NCBI RefSeq assembly: GCF_003463065.1 | Contig: NZ_QSCM01000002.1 | Span: 216,762-280,761 of the forward strand | Source: Blautia sp. OF03-15BH | GTDB taxonomy: Bacteria > Bacillota > Clostridia > Lachnospirales > Lachnospiraceae | Direction of reading: 5' to 3' | Length of the DNA: 64,000 bases | Shown: piece by piece, positions 8,043 to 17,504 of the stretch | Position numbering within the stretch: position 1 is the stretch's first letter | Layout of the letters: every line of letters starts with the position of its first letter | Position numbers and translations under genes: made by a program | The notes under the pieces: model-generated | The model's database searches: none | The model's input: the letters and a program-made list of their open reading frames with translations, nothing else | What the model was told of the DNA's origin: nothing

Positions 8043-9827
8043 TTAGCTGTTATGATCTTTTGACAGTTCTTGTACATATAATAGTGGAAGAGTCAGCGTA
8101 CATGTGGTTCCTTCGCCAGGGTAACTACTGACCTTAAGTCCATATTCCTTTCCAAAATTCAGCTGTATTCGGTCATTCACATTCGTAATTCCAATCTTTT
8201 TCCGATTTGTATGAGATTCCAACGCTGCAGGTGTTACTTCAAATCCTTTTCCATTGTCATAGAGTTCTATGATAAGATGATTGTTTTCTTCCCAGCAGGT
8301 GATCAGAATTTCCATAACGGAGCCGTCATCCGAAGAACCGTGCATAACAGAATTTTCTGCAAGGGGCTGCAGGATCAGTTTCGGAACAAGGCAGGAGAGC
8401 AGTTCTTCCTCTTCCACGTCAAAAGAGTACTCAAAGCTTCCAGCATACCGGATTTTTAAAATCGCGAAGTAGTTTTCCAGGTTCTCAAGCTCTTCCTGAA
8501 TGGTTATATACTCGTTTTTATTAGTCAGTGTATTTTGCAGAAGACTGCTGAGAGCCTGGATTCCATCACTTACAATCTGATCTTTATGCATGGCAGCTAC
8601 AAAACGCAGACTGTTTAACGTGTTGAAAAGAAAATGAGGATTTAACTGATATTGAAGCATCTGCAATTCCAGTTCTCTTTTTTTCTTTTCCTGACTTTTT
8701 TGTTGTCTCATCAGGCTCTCAATGGTATCTGCCATATGGTTCATGCTTCCGGAAAGATCGGAAAGTTCGTCTTTGTGGTCATCCTGGATCCGTACGGAAA
8801 GATTTCCCTTTGATAATTCCCTACAAAAATCCAGCATGCTTCTGATGGGGGATGTAATTCCAGGATACACCATGGCTACAATTCCAATGCAAAGCAGAAC
8901 AAGGAAGAATGCCACAGCCAGGATTTTCCCAAACATAGCGTTAACTTCAGAATTAATATAATGATAGGGCATGGTGTATACAAACAGCTGATCCAGGTTT
9001 TTATTGAAAATATAAGTAACCAGCTGTTCTTCGCCATCTTTGTAAATGCTGAAAGAATCTGTTTTGCCTGGAAGTTTCGCCTGGATATTTTCCAGCAGAT
9101 TTTTTTCGGTTTTTTGCCCCAGTTGAATACTACGATCCCAGGAAGAAAGGATCGTTCCATCCATATTCAGATACATAATATTGGAAGAATCGGCCAGACC
9201 TACCGGTTCCAGCACTGTTTTTGAAAAAATTTTTTCATCAATAGAAATCAGAGTATAACCAATTACACGGCTCTGACTGTATTGTTCATAAATTCTTCTT
9301 CCAAGAATCAGGATATCCCGGTCACGATAAGTATGTACGTATGCCCATACATCCTGATTTTCATCTTCAAGGCGACTTAGGATTCTATCTACATCATCCG
9401 GATATAACCCGTCATATCCCAGATCATAAAAAATATTTCCCTCTGTATCGTATACTGTAATGTTTTTTGCCTGTGCTGGATAGATAATCTTACTTCGGAC
9501 CATATGCTGGATCTCAGTAATGGTCCGATTTTTTTCTATATCTGTCATGTCCTTTTTCAGGAGACCGTCCTTGATTTCCTGACTGGTGCAGATGGAGCCA
9601 CAGAGATATTGGTACTTTTCAATCTCACTTACCATATTCAGATTGATCATGGATAAAGTCTGGGAGATGGAAGTGGAAAGTTTTTCCCGAAGTGCTTCTG
9701 AAAAAATATGAAACGAATAGAAGCTGATTCCTGTTAATGGTATAATGGAGATCATGAAAAGGGCTATGACCAGCCTGGTTTTAATGCTGAATTTTCGAAA
9801 TCCCTGATACCGTTGTCTTTTTTCCAT
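8043..9827 (-). CDS. YesM-like sensor histidine kinase
   Basis: 594 residues. Transmembrane helices near residues 20-40 and about 290-315 flank an extracellular sensing domain. A HAMP segment and a coiled coil (QQKSQEKKKRELELQMLQ) follow, then the His_kinase phospho-acceptor LQYQLNPHFLFNTLNSLR with His in NPHFLFN, and an HATPase domain with LILQPLAENSVMHG (N-box) and YDNGKGF (G-box). GAGGGA seven bases before the ATG at 9827 supports this start rather than the ATG 15 bases upstream. Kinases of this type pair with YesN regulators to control carbohydrate uptake and degradation genes, which fits the divergent ABC genes. Confidence 0.9.
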   Translation of the reverse strand: MEKRQRYQGFRKFSIKTRLVIALFMISIIPLTGISFYSFHIFSEALREKLSTSISQTLSMINLNMVSEIEKYQYLCGSICTSQEIKDGLLKKDMTDIEKNRTITEIQHMVRSKIIYPAQAKNITVYDTEGNIFYDLGYDGLYPDDVDRILSRLEDENQDVWAYVHTYRDRDILILGRRIYEQYSQSRVIGYTLISIDEKIFSKTVLEPVGLADSSNIMYLNMDGTILSSWDRSIQLGQKTEKNLLENIQAKLPGKTDSFSIYKDGEEQLVTYIFNKNLDQLFVYTMPYHYINSEVNAMFGKILAVAFFLVLLCIGIVAMVYPGITSPIRSMLDFCRELSKGNLSVRIQDDHKDELSDLSGSMNHMADTIESLMRQQKSQEKKKRELELQMLQYQLNPHFLFNTLNSLRFVAAMHKDQIVSDGIQALSSLLQNTLTNKNEYITIQEELENLENYFAILKIRYAGSFEYSFDVEEEELLSCLVPKLILQPLAENSVMHGSSDDGSVMEILITCWEENNHLIIELYDNGKGFEVTPAALESHTNRKKIGITNVNDRIQLNFGKEYGLKVSSYPGEGTTCTLTLPLLYVQELSKDHNS

Positions 9828-10058
9828 GCCGCTGTCCCTCATTTCTAAAAAAATAATCCGTACATGGTCCGATAAATATGGAAAAACATTCTGATTTTCA
9901 TGACTTTACCGGATTGTGACAGATTTATTATACAGGAAAAAAACAAGATAATCCATTTAAAATACAAATAGAAAAAGATTGTACATATATGCCGCAAGAA
10001 AATCCATATTATATAAAAACAACAGAAAAATGTTCCATATAAAGGATCATTTTGTAAA

Positions 10059-10087
10059 TTTACCACAAGAACCCTTTTCATTATACT
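10059..10087 (+). promoter_or_regulatory. Putative promoter of the sugar ABC operon
   Basis: A -10 hexamer TATACT (10082-10087) lies 17 bases after a weak TTTACC (10059-10064). The poor -35 fits activation by the YesN regulator. The 311-bp divergent region 9828-10138 holds no other gene; it is AT-rich and must also hold the promoter of the kinase gene. Confidence 0.45.
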
Positions 10088-10138
10088 AATATCATCAGGC
10101 AAACGTAATAAAAGCCAACAAGAAGGAGGAAACAACCT

Positions 10139-11485
10139 ATGAAAAAAAGATTTGCAGCTTCTGCGATAATCCTTGCTATGAGCGCAGCCACAGTGCTTTC
10201 CCCGCTCACTGCATTTGCAGAGACAGAAGAACAGGAACTGAACATTGCCATTTTCCAGGGTGGATACGGAGATGCTTACTGGAATCAGATGGTAGAGCTT
10301 TTTGAAGAAAGCCATGAGGGCGTGAAAGTAAACATGACCATCAGCCCTACCATTGGAGATATCATCCGTCCACAGATCGTAGCTGGAAACGCACCTGATT
10401 TCATCTGCCTTAATGATGGTGGTGAGGATGGTGTGATCCTTTCCCTGATCAAAGAGCATGCACTTCTTAACCTGGACGATGTTTTTGACGGAGAAAATTA
10501 TGCCGGAACCGGTACCCTTCGTGATGATATTACAGACGGGATCCTTGAAAGCACCAAATGTGCTCCTTACGGAGACAGTGAAATTTATCTTGCACCATTT
10601 AACAGCGGTCCACAGGGTCTGATCTACAACAAAACATTCTTTGATGAGAATAACCTGGAAGTGCCAAAGACCTGGGATGAGTTCTTTGCACTTGGTGATA
10701 AGGTAAAAGATATTGACGGACGTGCACTTTTCACATATCAGGGAATTTATCCGGGATACATGGAAGAAATGCTCTGGCCGGCAATTGCAAATGAGTGCGG
10801 CGAAGAAGCCCTTACCAAGATTGCCAATTACGAAGAAGGTTCCTTTAATAATGAGGGTGTGTTAAAGGCTTTAAGTCATATGAAAGAGATTGCAGATAAA
10901 GGCTATCTGTTAGAGGGCACTGTTGGCATGAACCATACAGAGTCCCAGACAGAAATGATGCTTGGAAAAGCTGCATTTATCACAAACGGAACCTGGATGG
11001 AAAATGAGATGCAGGATGCACCCAGAGAAGATGGATTTGAATTTGCAATGGCTCCAATCCCAACCGAGAGCGCAGACGATGTACACTATGTATTTGACAG
11101 CTGCGAGCAGTTTTCCATTCCGGCAGCTGCCAAGAATCCGGAGCTTGCAAAAGAATTTCTCCGTTTCCTCTACAGTGATGAATCTGTATCTGCTTTTGCA
11201 GAAGCTTCCGGTGCCCTCTATGCTACCAAGAGTGCCCGTGAAGTAGCAAAAGATAAGCTGTCTACTGCAATCTACAACATGTACGGAATCTACGAAGAGG
11301 CAAATGCCTCCTCCCTGATCATGAGCTTTGCAGCAGTTCCGGCTGACTGCAAGATCAACCCGAAAGATGAGATTTTCAATCCAATCACATCTGTTATGAA
11401 CGATGAAATGACAGTGGAAGAGTGGGCACAAAGTGTGGAAGATACTTTCGCACAGGTTCGTGCTGATATGGAAGCTTCCAACTAA
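10139..11485 (+). CDS. Carbohydrate ABC transporter substrate-binding protein
   Basis: 448 residues. Signal peptide (about 1-25, ending TAFAETEE) and an extracellular solute-binding domain of family 1 (for example YNKTFFDENNLEVPKTWDEFFALGDKVK and the AAFITNGTWMENEM section). It would deliver a carbohydrate to the two permeases encoded downstream. Unusually for a Gram-positive binding protein no lipobox Cys is visible near the signal peptide, so membrane anchoring is unclear. AAGGAGG lies before the ATG. Divergent YesM/YesN genes are the likely regulators. No glycoside hydrolase is adjacent, so the substrate stays unassigned, and no ATPase is encoded here. Confidence 0.9.
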   Translation: MKKRFAASAIILAMSAATVLSPLTAFAETEEQELNIAIFQGGYGDAYWNQMVELFEESHEGVKVNMTISPTIGDIIRPQIVAGNAPDFICLNDGGEDGVILSLIKEHALLNLDDVFDGENYAGTGTLRDDITDGILESTKCAPYGDSEIYLAPFNSGPQGLIYNKTFFDENNLEVPKTWDEFFALGDKVKDIDGRALFTYQGIYPGYMEEMLWPAIANECGEEALTKIANYEEGSFNNEGVLKALSHMKEIADKGYLLEGTVGMNHTESQTEMMLGKAAFITNGTWMENEMQDAPREDGFEFAMAPIPTESADDVHYVFDSCEQFSIPAAAKNPELAKEFLRFLYSDESVSAFAEASGALYATKSAREVAKDKLSTAIYNMYGIYEEANASSLIMSFAAVPADCKINPKDEIFNPITSVMNDEMTVEEWAQSVEDTFAQVRADMEASN

Positions 11486-11523
11486 ACTTCATATGCCAGC
11501 CGGATAAAAACGGTAAAGCAAGG

Positions 11524-11558
11524 AAAGGCTGCTGCATAGTGTATGTGGCAGCCTTTTG
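11524..11558 (+). terminator. Hairpin between binding protein and permease genes
   Basis: A 9-bp stem (AAAGGCTGC at 11524-11532 with GCAGCCTTT at 11548-11556) is followed by TTTG. Such a partial terminator would let the binding protein be made in excess of the membrane subunits. Confidence 0.55.
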
Positions 11559-11629
11559 TAACCATGAAACAGAAATTTTCATGCGGCAATCTGCTGCATT
11601 TATTAAATACTTTGAAGAGGTGAGCAAGC

Positions 11630-12511
11630 GTGGTAAAAAAGCCCAGATTATTTATAGCCCTGTGTACACTTCCTGCATTGATCTTAACCATTATTTTTAT
11701 GATTGTGCCTATGGTAAATGCCATTTATTTGTCTTTTACCAGTTCTACTGCACTTAGCGTAGGCTTTAACAGCAAATTTGTATTTTTTGATAATTACAAA
11801 TATATGTTCCAGGATAAGAATTTCCTTCAGGCACTGCTTAACACTCTTAAGCTAATGTTGGTAATTCCGGCTGTGACCATATTTCTAAGTCTTGTATTTG
11901 CATTTATCCTTACGCAGGGTCAGCTTAAGGAGAAGTCATTTTATCGGACCGTATTCTTTTTCCCAAGTATTGTCTCCATGACTGTAGTTGGTATTGTGTG
12001 GTCTTTTGTTTTTAATCCGACAAGAGGAATTCTGAATCATATACTGGATCTGTTCCATCTCTCAACCTGGAAACACGCCTGGCTTGGAGAGGGAAAAACG
12101 GCTCTCTGGTGTATCGGTGCAGCCCTGGTATGGCAGGCCATTGGTTATTATATGGTCATGCATGTAGCTTCCATTGACGGGATTTCCCAGGAAATTTATG
12201 AAGCTGCTTCCATTGACGGTGCAACAGGAGTTCAGAAGTTCTTTAAGATCACCATTCCCCTGCTTCGTAGATCTATTGGAACGACCTATATACTTTCCCT
12301 GTCTGGCACTATTAACTTAAGCTTTACCCTGTCCAACGTTATGACAGGAGGCGGACCAAACGGTGCTTCCAGTGTGCTTTTACAGTATATGTATACCCAG
12401 GGTATGCGGAACGCTAATTTTGGATATGCCATGGCAATTGCCATGTTTACCCTGATTCTTGCAATCGTACTTGCAATGATCTCTAAAAAAATATCATCTG
12501 AAAAAGAATAG
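11630..12511 (+). CDS. Sugar ABC transporter permease (MalF-like)
   Basis: 293 residues with six predicted transmembrane helices. It has the permease-ATPase coupling loop of the sugar (CUT1) class, EAASIDGATGVQKFFKITIPLLRR, in the fourth fifth of the protein. The start is GTG with GAGGTGAG eight bases upstream. The second permease begins 11 nt after the stop, so the two form the membrane channel of one importer. No ATPase gene lies nearby; CUT1 systems in Firmicutes often share an MsmK-type ATPase encoded elsewhere (family knowledge). Confidence 0.9.
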   Translation: MVKKPRLFIALCTLPALILTIIFMIVPMVNAIYLSFTSSTALSVGFNSKFVFFDNYKYMFQDKNFLQALLNTLKLMLVIPAVTIFLSLVFAFILTQGQLKEKSFYRTVFFFPSIVSMTVVGIVWSFVFNPTRGILNHILDLFHLSTWKHAWLGEGKTALWCIGAALVWQAIGYYMVMHVASIDGISQEIYEAASIDGATGVQKFFKITIPLLRRSIGTTYILSLSGTINLSFTLSNVMTGGGPNGASSVLLQYMYTQGMRNANFGYAMAIAMFTLILAIVLAMISKKISSEKE

Positions 12512-12522
12512 GAGGGAAACTG

Positions 12523-13350
12523 ATGAAAACTGTAAGAACCTGGTGTATCAGAATCCTGATGATTCTGTTTACCATTCTCTTTTTGTATCCTCTTTTCTGG
12601 AATCTGATGTCTGCGTTTAAAACAAATGCAGAATATCTGACAGATCCCTATGCATTGCCCACGGCTTTGAATCTGGACAATTTTGTGACAGCATGGCAGA
12701 AAGCAAATATCGCCGCTTATTTTGGGAATTCCATATTTGTGACAGTGCTTTCCACTGTATTGCTTCTGCTTTTGGTCATTCCTATCTCTTATGTACTGGC
12801 AAGATACCGTTTTGTGGGCAGCAGGCTGATCTCTACAATCTACATGGCTTGTATTTTTCTGCAGGCTACTTATATTATGATTCCTTTGTTTCTGGAATTA
12901 CAGGCTGTGAACGGATTAAATAACCTGCCGGTATTATGTCTTGTTTATGCAGTGATGCAGTTTCCCTTCTGTATCTTTACCTTACAGGGATTTATGTCTG
13001 CGGTACCAAGGGATTATGAGGAGTCTGCAAGAATTGATGGTGCCACCAATATCCAGCTGTTATTAAGGGTTATGGTGCCTCTCGCAAAACCCGGAATTGC
13101 AACCATTACGATGTTAAGCGCCATGGGCTTCTGGAATGAATATCCATTGGCACTTGTTCTTCTCACGGAAGATGCAAAGAAAACCCTTCCCATCGGAATG
13201 GCAAACCTATTTGAGGTGCAGAAATATGCCACGGACTGGGGAGCACTGTTTGCAGGGCTCGTAATCGTTATGATTCCAACAATCATTATTTATCTGATTG
13301 GACAAAGATATTTGCTTCAGGGAATTGGTGCAGGCGGACTGAAAGGGTGA
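12523..13350 (+). CDS. Carbohydrate ABC transporter permease (MalG-like)
   Basis: 275 residues with six hydrophobic segments and the coupling loop EESARIDGATNIQLLLRVMVPLAKPG (about 162-187), including the EAA-type motif. It ends with the Gly-rich QGIGAGGLKG typical of MalG-like permeases. AGGAGGGAAACTG before the ATG is a strong ribosome binding site. It is the last gene of the divergent sugar operon; the housekeeping block after it has its own promoter. Confidence 0.9.
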   Translation: MKTVRTWCIRILMILFTILFLYPLFWNLMSAFKTNAEYLTDPYALPTALNLDNFVTAWQKANIAAYFGNSIFVTVLSTVLLLLLVIPISYVLARYRFVGSRLISTIYMACIFLQATYIMIPLFLELQAVNGLNNLPVLCLVYAVMQFPFCIFTLQGFMSAVPRDYEESARIDGATNIQLLLRVMVPLAKPGIATITMLSAMGFWNEYPLALVLLTEDAKKTLPIGMANLFEVQKYATDWGALFAGLVIVMIPTIIIYLIGQRYLLQGIGAGGLKG

Positions 13351-13418
13351 AAATGAAAGGGGGAATGCTTATCTGCGTTCAAAAACGATGGAATGCAAAA
13401 TTGATGCAGATTACCTAC

Positions 13419-13447
13419 TTGAACTTCTAATGCAATCCATATATAAT
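13419..13447 (+). promoter_or_regulatory. Putative promoter of the radical SAM / RNase E/G operon
   Basis: TTGAAC (13419-13424) and TATAAT (13442-13447) are separated by 17 bases. This would start transcription near 13455, giving a leader of about 160 nt with the large hairpin described separately. Confidence 0.6.
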
Positions 13448-13457
13448 AGAAATATTG

Positions 13458-13559
13458 CAGTGGTCCGTACTGATAGAAAGAAATCCCCTGCTTATTGCCT
13501 GATGCAATAAAAGCAGGGGACTTCTTTGATTCGAGTGAAATGATCCGTACCGTCCACTG
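13458..13559 (+). repeat. Structured leader with dispersed hairpin repeat (copy 1)
   Basis: A long hairpin runs from 13477 to 13527: AAAGAAATCCCCTGCTT pairs with AAGCAGGGGACTTCTTT (one mismatch), and the stem continues through ATTGC/GCAAT with a 5-nt loop. An outer stem CAGTGG (13458-13463) with CCACTG (13554-13559) closes it. The inner hairpin has a clear relative at 48691-48741, including CCCCTGCTTATTGC and the following TTGATTCG. It lies in the leader of the operon starting at 13614. It may act as a terminator/attenuator, an RNase site, or a mobile repeat. Confidence 0.6.
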
Positions 13560-13613
13560 GCACAAAACAGTCAGGCTGGAAATAATCGCCTGACAGATCT
13601 CGAAAGGAATAAT

Positions 13614-15473
13614 ATGAGAAAACTAGCTTTAAGCGATGAAATTTTACTGAGCATTGAAAAGCCCGCCCGTTATATCGGCAATGAGATCAACTCGGTAATG
13701 AAAGACAAAGAACAGGTAGATGTCCGCATTGCCTTCTGCTTTCCGGATGTGTATGAGATTGGTATGTCCCATCTCGGCATCCAGATTCTTTACGATATGT
13801 TTAACCAAAGAGAAGATATCTGGTGTGAACGCGTCTACTCTCCCTGGACAGACCTTGACCCGATCATGCGTGAGAAAAAAATCCCTCTTTTTGCCCTGGA
13901 ATCCCAGGATCCGGTAAAGGATTTTGATTTTCTCTGCTTCACGATCCAGTACGAAATGTGCTATACCAATATTCTTCAGGTGCTGGATCTTTCCAATATC
14001 CCCCTGAATGCTTCTGAGCGTTCAGAAGATGATCCCATCGTCATTGGTGGAGGCCCCTGCACCTATAATCCGGAGCCTCTGGCTGATTTCTTTGATATTT
14101 TTTACATTGGCGAGGGTGAGACCGAATATTTCCATCTGATGGATCTTTATAAGGAATGTAAAGCAAAAGGCTGTTCCAGAAAAGAATTTCTTCATGAGGC
14201 GGCAAAAATCCCTGGACTCTACGTTCCCTCCCTCTATGAGGTGACTTATAAAGAGGACGGAACCATTGCTTCTTTTGATCCCGTATGTCCCGATATTCCT
14301 TCTGTGATCGAGAAACAGATCGTTATGGATGTGACAGATACTTATTATCCAAAGGCTCCGGTGGTTCCCTTCATACGGGCTACACAGGACAGGGTAGTGC
14401 TGGAGATCCAGCGTGGCTGTATCCGTGGCTGTCGGTTCTGTCAGGCCGGTATGCTGTACCGTCCTTTAAGAGAACGCGACCTCACCATGCTGAAGGAGTA
14501 TGCCCTTGCCATGCTGAAGAATACCGGGCATGAAGAGATCTCCTTAAGTTCCTTAAGTTCCAGTGACTATTCCGATCTGGCAGGTATTGTAAACTTCCTC
14601 ATCGATCACTGTGAAGGGCAGGGGATCAACATTTCCCTTCCTTCTCTCCGTATCGATGCCTTTTCTCTGGATGTTATGAGTAAGGTTCAGGATATCAAAA
14701 AGAGTAGCCTGACCTTCGCACCGGAGGCCGGTTCCCAGAGAATGCGTGATGTGATCAACAAAGGCCTGACAGAAGAGGATATTCTGAAAGGCTCCGGTGA
14801 AGCTTTTGCCGGCGGCTGGAATAAGGTAAAGCTTTATTTCATGCTGGGTCTTCCCACAGAGGAAGAGGAAGACATCAAAGGCATTGCTTATCTGGCAGAA
14901 AAGATCGCCGAGAATTATTACGAGATCCCAAAGGATCAGAGAAACGGAAAATGTCAGATCACCGTCAGCACTTCCTTCTTTGTTCCCAAGCCCTTCACTC
15001 CATTCCAGTGGGCTCCTATGAACACCCGTGAGGAATTTCTCGGAAAAGCGTATACCGTCAACCATACGATCAAAGACCAGCTGAACAAAAAAAGCATTAA
15101 ATACAACTGGCATGAGGCGGATGTGACGCTGCTGGAAGGCCTGCTGGCCCGTGGAGACCGGAGAGTGGGCAAGGCTATCCGGAAAGCCTATGAAAACGGA
15201 GCCCTTTATGATGCCTGGAGCGAGACCTTCCACTATGATATCTGGGAAAAAGCAATGGAAGAGACCGGCATTTCTTATGATTTTTACAATTTCCGTACCA
15301 GAACCTTCGATGAGGTCCTTCCATGGGATTTCATCCATATCGGAGTTACCAGAAAGTTTATGGAACGGGAATGGGAGAAAGCAAAACAGGGTATCGTAAC
15401 GCCCAACTGCCGCCAGAGCTGCTCCGGCTGCGGTGGAAAAACCTATGGCGGAGGTGTATGCTATGAAGATTAG
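13614..15473 (+). CDS. Radical SAM protein with B12-binding-like N-terminus (TIGR03960-type)
   Basis: 619 residues. The N-terminal part resembles a cobalamin-binding-like domain (PDVYEIGMSHLGIQILYDM, then VIGGGPCTYNPEPLADFFD). The radical SAM core carries the CIRGCRFC cluster motif (CxxxCxxC, about residues 265-272). The C-terminus has more cysteines (CRQSCSGCGGK). AAAGGA six bases before the ATG fixes the start. In Clostridia this family is encoded next to the TIGR03936 protein and RNase E/G, as here, and its substrate has not been established to my knowledge; the neighbours suggest an RNA- or ribosome-related modification (inference). Confidence 0.88.
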   Translation: MRKLALSDEILLSIEKPARYIGNEINSVMKDKEQVDVRIAFCFPDVYEIGMSHLGIQILYDMFNQREDIWCERVYSPWTDLDPIMREKKIPLFALESQDPVKDFDFLCFTIQYEMCYTNILQVLDLSNIPLNASERSEDDPIVIGGGPCTYNPEPLADFFDIFYIGEGETEYFHLMDLYKECKAKGCSRKEFLHEAAKIPGLYVPSLYEVTYKEDGTIASFDPVCPDIPSVIEKQIVMDVTDTYYPKAPVVPFIRATQDRVVLEIQRGCIRGCRFCQAGMLYRPLRERDLTMLKEYALAMLKNTGHEEISLSSLSSSDYSDLAGIVNFLIDHCEGQGINISLPSLRIDAFSLDVMSKVQDIKKSSLTFAPEAGSQRMRDVINKGLTEEDILKGSGEAFAGGWNKVKLYFMLGLPTEEEEDIKGIAYLAEKIAENYYEIPKDQRNGKCQITVSTSFFVPKPFTPFQWAPMNTREEFLGKAYTVNHTIKDQLNKKSIKYNWHEADVTLLEGLLARGDRRVGKAIRKAYENGALYDAWSETFHYDIWEKAMEETGISYDFYNFRTRTFDEVLPWDFIHIGVTRKFMEREWEKAKQGIVTPNCRQSCSGCGGKTYGGGVCYED

Positions 15474-16161
15474 AGTAAAATTTTCCAAACACGGGGCTAT
15501 GAAGTTTATCGGTCATCTGGATATCCTCCGGTATTTTCAGAAAGCGATCCGCAGAGCAGAGATCCCCATTGTGTTCACAGAAGGATTCAGCCCTCATATG
15601 GTCATGTCCTTTGCCTCTCCGCTGGGCGTAGGCATTGAAAGCGAAGGCGAATACATGGACATTGAGATCAGAGAACCGCTTTCCACAGAGGAAGCCGTAC
15701 GGCGTCTGGATGCTGTTATGAGCGAAGGTATGCGGATTCTGGATTTTCGTCAGATCCCCGACGAAAAAGCCAGCAATGCCATGGCTCTGGTAGCTGCTGC
15801 AGACTACCGCATCCGTTTTCGCGACGGTTACGAACCTGATCTGGACTGGAAAAAACTTTATACTTCTTTCCTGGAACAGCCGTCCATCTCCATTATCAAG
15901 AAAACGAAAAAAAGTGAAACGGAACTGGATATCCGCCCGCTGATCTATGAAAGCCGTCTGGAAGAAGACAGCATTTTTGTCCGTCTTTCTTCCGGCAGTG
16001 CTGCAAATATCAAACCAGAGCTCATGATGGATGCCTTCGCCGCCTATGCAGGCTTTTCACTGGAGCCCTTTTCTCTGATGATCACACGACTGGATCTTTA
16101 CGCAGACGGACCAAACGGATGTTTCGTTTCTTTAAACGAACTGGGTGAGAAAATTGGATAA
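15463..16161 (+). CDS. Radical-SAM-linked protein (TIGR03936 / DUF2344)
   Basis: 232 residues beginning MKIRVKFSKHGAMKFIGHLD. This is the family always found beside, or fused to, TIGR03960 radical SAM proteins; its function is unknown. The family hallmark is the early GHLDxxRxFQKAIRRAxIP..TEGFSPH stretch. GGAGGTGT seven bases before the ATG at 15463 chooses this start over an upstream GTG and makes the gene overlap the radical SAM gene by 11 nt, so the two are probably translationally coupled. Confidence 0.88.
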   Translation: MKIRVKFSKHGAMKFIGHLDILRYFQKAIRRAEIPIVFTEGFSPHMVMSFASPLGVGIESEGEYMDIEIREPLSTEEAVRRLDAVMSEGMRILDFRQIPDEKASNAMALVAAADYRIRFRDGYEPDLDWKKLYTSFLEQPSISIIKKTKKSETELDIRPLIYESRLEEDSIFVRLSSGSAANIKPELMMDAFAAYAGFSLEPFSLMITRLDLYADGPNGCFVSLNELGEKIG

Positions 16162-17383
16162 AAAGCTACTCATCGTACGCTGCCGGGGCAGGATCCTGAC
16201 GGCTTTAAAAGAAGGCGATAAGGTCGTCGAACTTCATCTGGATGAAGAAGAACGCAATTCGCTTCTTGGAAACATCTACATCGGCCGCGTACATAATATT
16301 GTAAAAAACATCCATGCCGCTTTTATCGAGATCGGAAACGGGATGCAATGCTATTATTCGCTTTCTGACAATAAGGCGCCGATTTTTCTGAAAAAAGGGA
16401 AATCGAGCCAGCTTCAGGCCGGAGATGAGCTTCTGGTGCAGGTCTGCCGTGAAAACCTGAAATCCAAACCTCCGGCAGTCACCTCCAATCTGAATTTTAC
16501 GGGAAATTATGTGGTGCTTACCACAGAGAATAAAAGCACTGGTTTTTCTTCCAAGCTTTCCAAAGAAGAAAAGCAGCGGCTGGGAGAATGGCTGCAGCCC
16601 TTTATCAGTGAACGCTTTGGCTGTATCGTGCGGACCAATGCCAGAGAAGCTGATGAGAAAACCTTTCAGGCAGAGCTGAAACTTCTGACTGGCCTTTATG
16701 AAGAAGTGACAGAAAAAGCGAAATTCCGCAAACCTCTGACACTTCTTCATCAGAATAACCCAACCACCTGGCTTTCTACTTTACGGGATACCTATAAGTC
16801 CGGCCTCACGGAGATCGTGACCGATGATCCGTCCCTTCATGAGAAAATCAGAAATTACCTGGAGCATTACCAGAAGGAAGATCTGGATAAACTCCGCTTT
16901 TATGAGGATCCGCTGCTTCCGCTCATCAAACTCCACAGCCTGGAAAGCGTTCTGGAAAATGCACTGAAAGAGAAAGTCTGGATGAAATCCGGTGCTTATC
17001 TGGTGATCCAGCCGACAGAGGCTCTGACGGTGATCGACGTAAACACCGGCAAATTTGACGGAAACAAAAAACAGCAGGATACCTTCCTGAAGATCAACCG
17101 GGAAGCAGCCCGGGAGATTGCCCGGGAGATCCGTCTCCGGAATCTTTCCGGTATCGTCGTGGTGGATTTTATCAATATGGAATCTGCGGAAAACCGTAAG
17201 CTTCTGATGGAAGAGTTTTCTTCCTGGCTGAAGTTAGATCCGGTAAAGACCACACTGGTGGATATGACAGCCCTTGAACTGGTAGAGATCACCAGAAAGA
17301 AACTCCGCAAGCCGCTTCTGGATCAATTTCTGGCTACTCGCGGGGCGGAAGAAAACAGCTCGAAAAAAGAAAATGAGTTTTAG
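16154..17383 (+). CDS. rng: Ribonuclease E/G family protein
   Basis: 409 residues. An S1-like RNA-binding section (GNIYIGRVHNIVKNIHAAFIEIG, about 40-62) is followed by the catalytic core with the metal-binding Asp in LTVIDVNTGKF and in IVVVDFINM, as in E. coli RNase E/G. The short length, with no long C-terminal scaffold, fits RNase G-like enzymes that process rRNA and mRNA. No ATG is available. A TTG at 16154 has GGGTGA five bases upstream; a GTG at 16145 is the alternative. It overlaps the previous gene slightly and ends the operon. Confidence 0.88.
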   Translation: MDKKLLIVRCRGRILTALKEGDKVVELHLDEEERNSLLGNIYIGRVHNIVKNIHAAFIEIGNGMQCYYSLSDNKAPIFLKKGKSSQLQAGDELLVQVCRENLKSKPPAVTSNLNFTGNYVVLTTENKSTGFSSKLSKEEKQRLGEWLQPFISERFGCIVRTNAREADEKTFQAELKLLTGLYEEVTEKAKFRKPLTLLHQNNPTTWLSTLRDTYKSGLTEIVTDDPSLHEKIRNYLEHYQKEDLDKLRFYEDPLLPLIKLHSLESVLENALKEKVWMKSGAYLVIQPTEALTVIDVNTGKFDGNKKQQDTFLKINREAAREIAREIRLRNLSGIVVVDFINMESAENRKLLMEEFSSWLKLDPVKTTLVDMTALELVEITRKKLRKPLLDQFLATRGAEENSSKKENEF

Positions 17384-17392
17384 CAAAAACAC

Positions 17393-17421
17393 TTGACACA
17401 TGCGAAAACTCATGTTATTAT
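17393..17421 (+). promoter_or_regulatory. Promoter of the rplU operon
   Basis: A near-consensus promoter: TTGACA (17393-17398), 17-base spacer, TATTAT (17416-17421). It lies just after the RNase gene and would drive rplU, prp and rpmA. Confidence 0.75.
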
Positions 17422-17425
17422 ATGC

Positions 17426-17500
17426 AAGTATGCCGCACAGAGAGGTATAAGAGCTGAGAGATCAGTCACCATATCTGGCGAGTAATGATAATAGGAGGTG
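17426..17500 (+). ncRNA. Probable ribosomal protein L21 leader
   Basis: The stretch between the promoter and rplU has alternating purine-rich runs and short complementary segments, and Firmicutes rplU mRNAs usually carry an autoregulatory L21 leader at this position. The call rests on position and family knowledge; I could not align it to the Rfam model. Confidence 0.45.
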
Positions 17501-17504
17501 CCAT

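Noticed and set aside
9845..10459. Long open frame on the minus strand over the divergent promoter region
   Set aside because: It overlaps the well-supported binding protein gene and a promoter region, and its Phe/His/Cys-rich composition is that of an antisense shadow.
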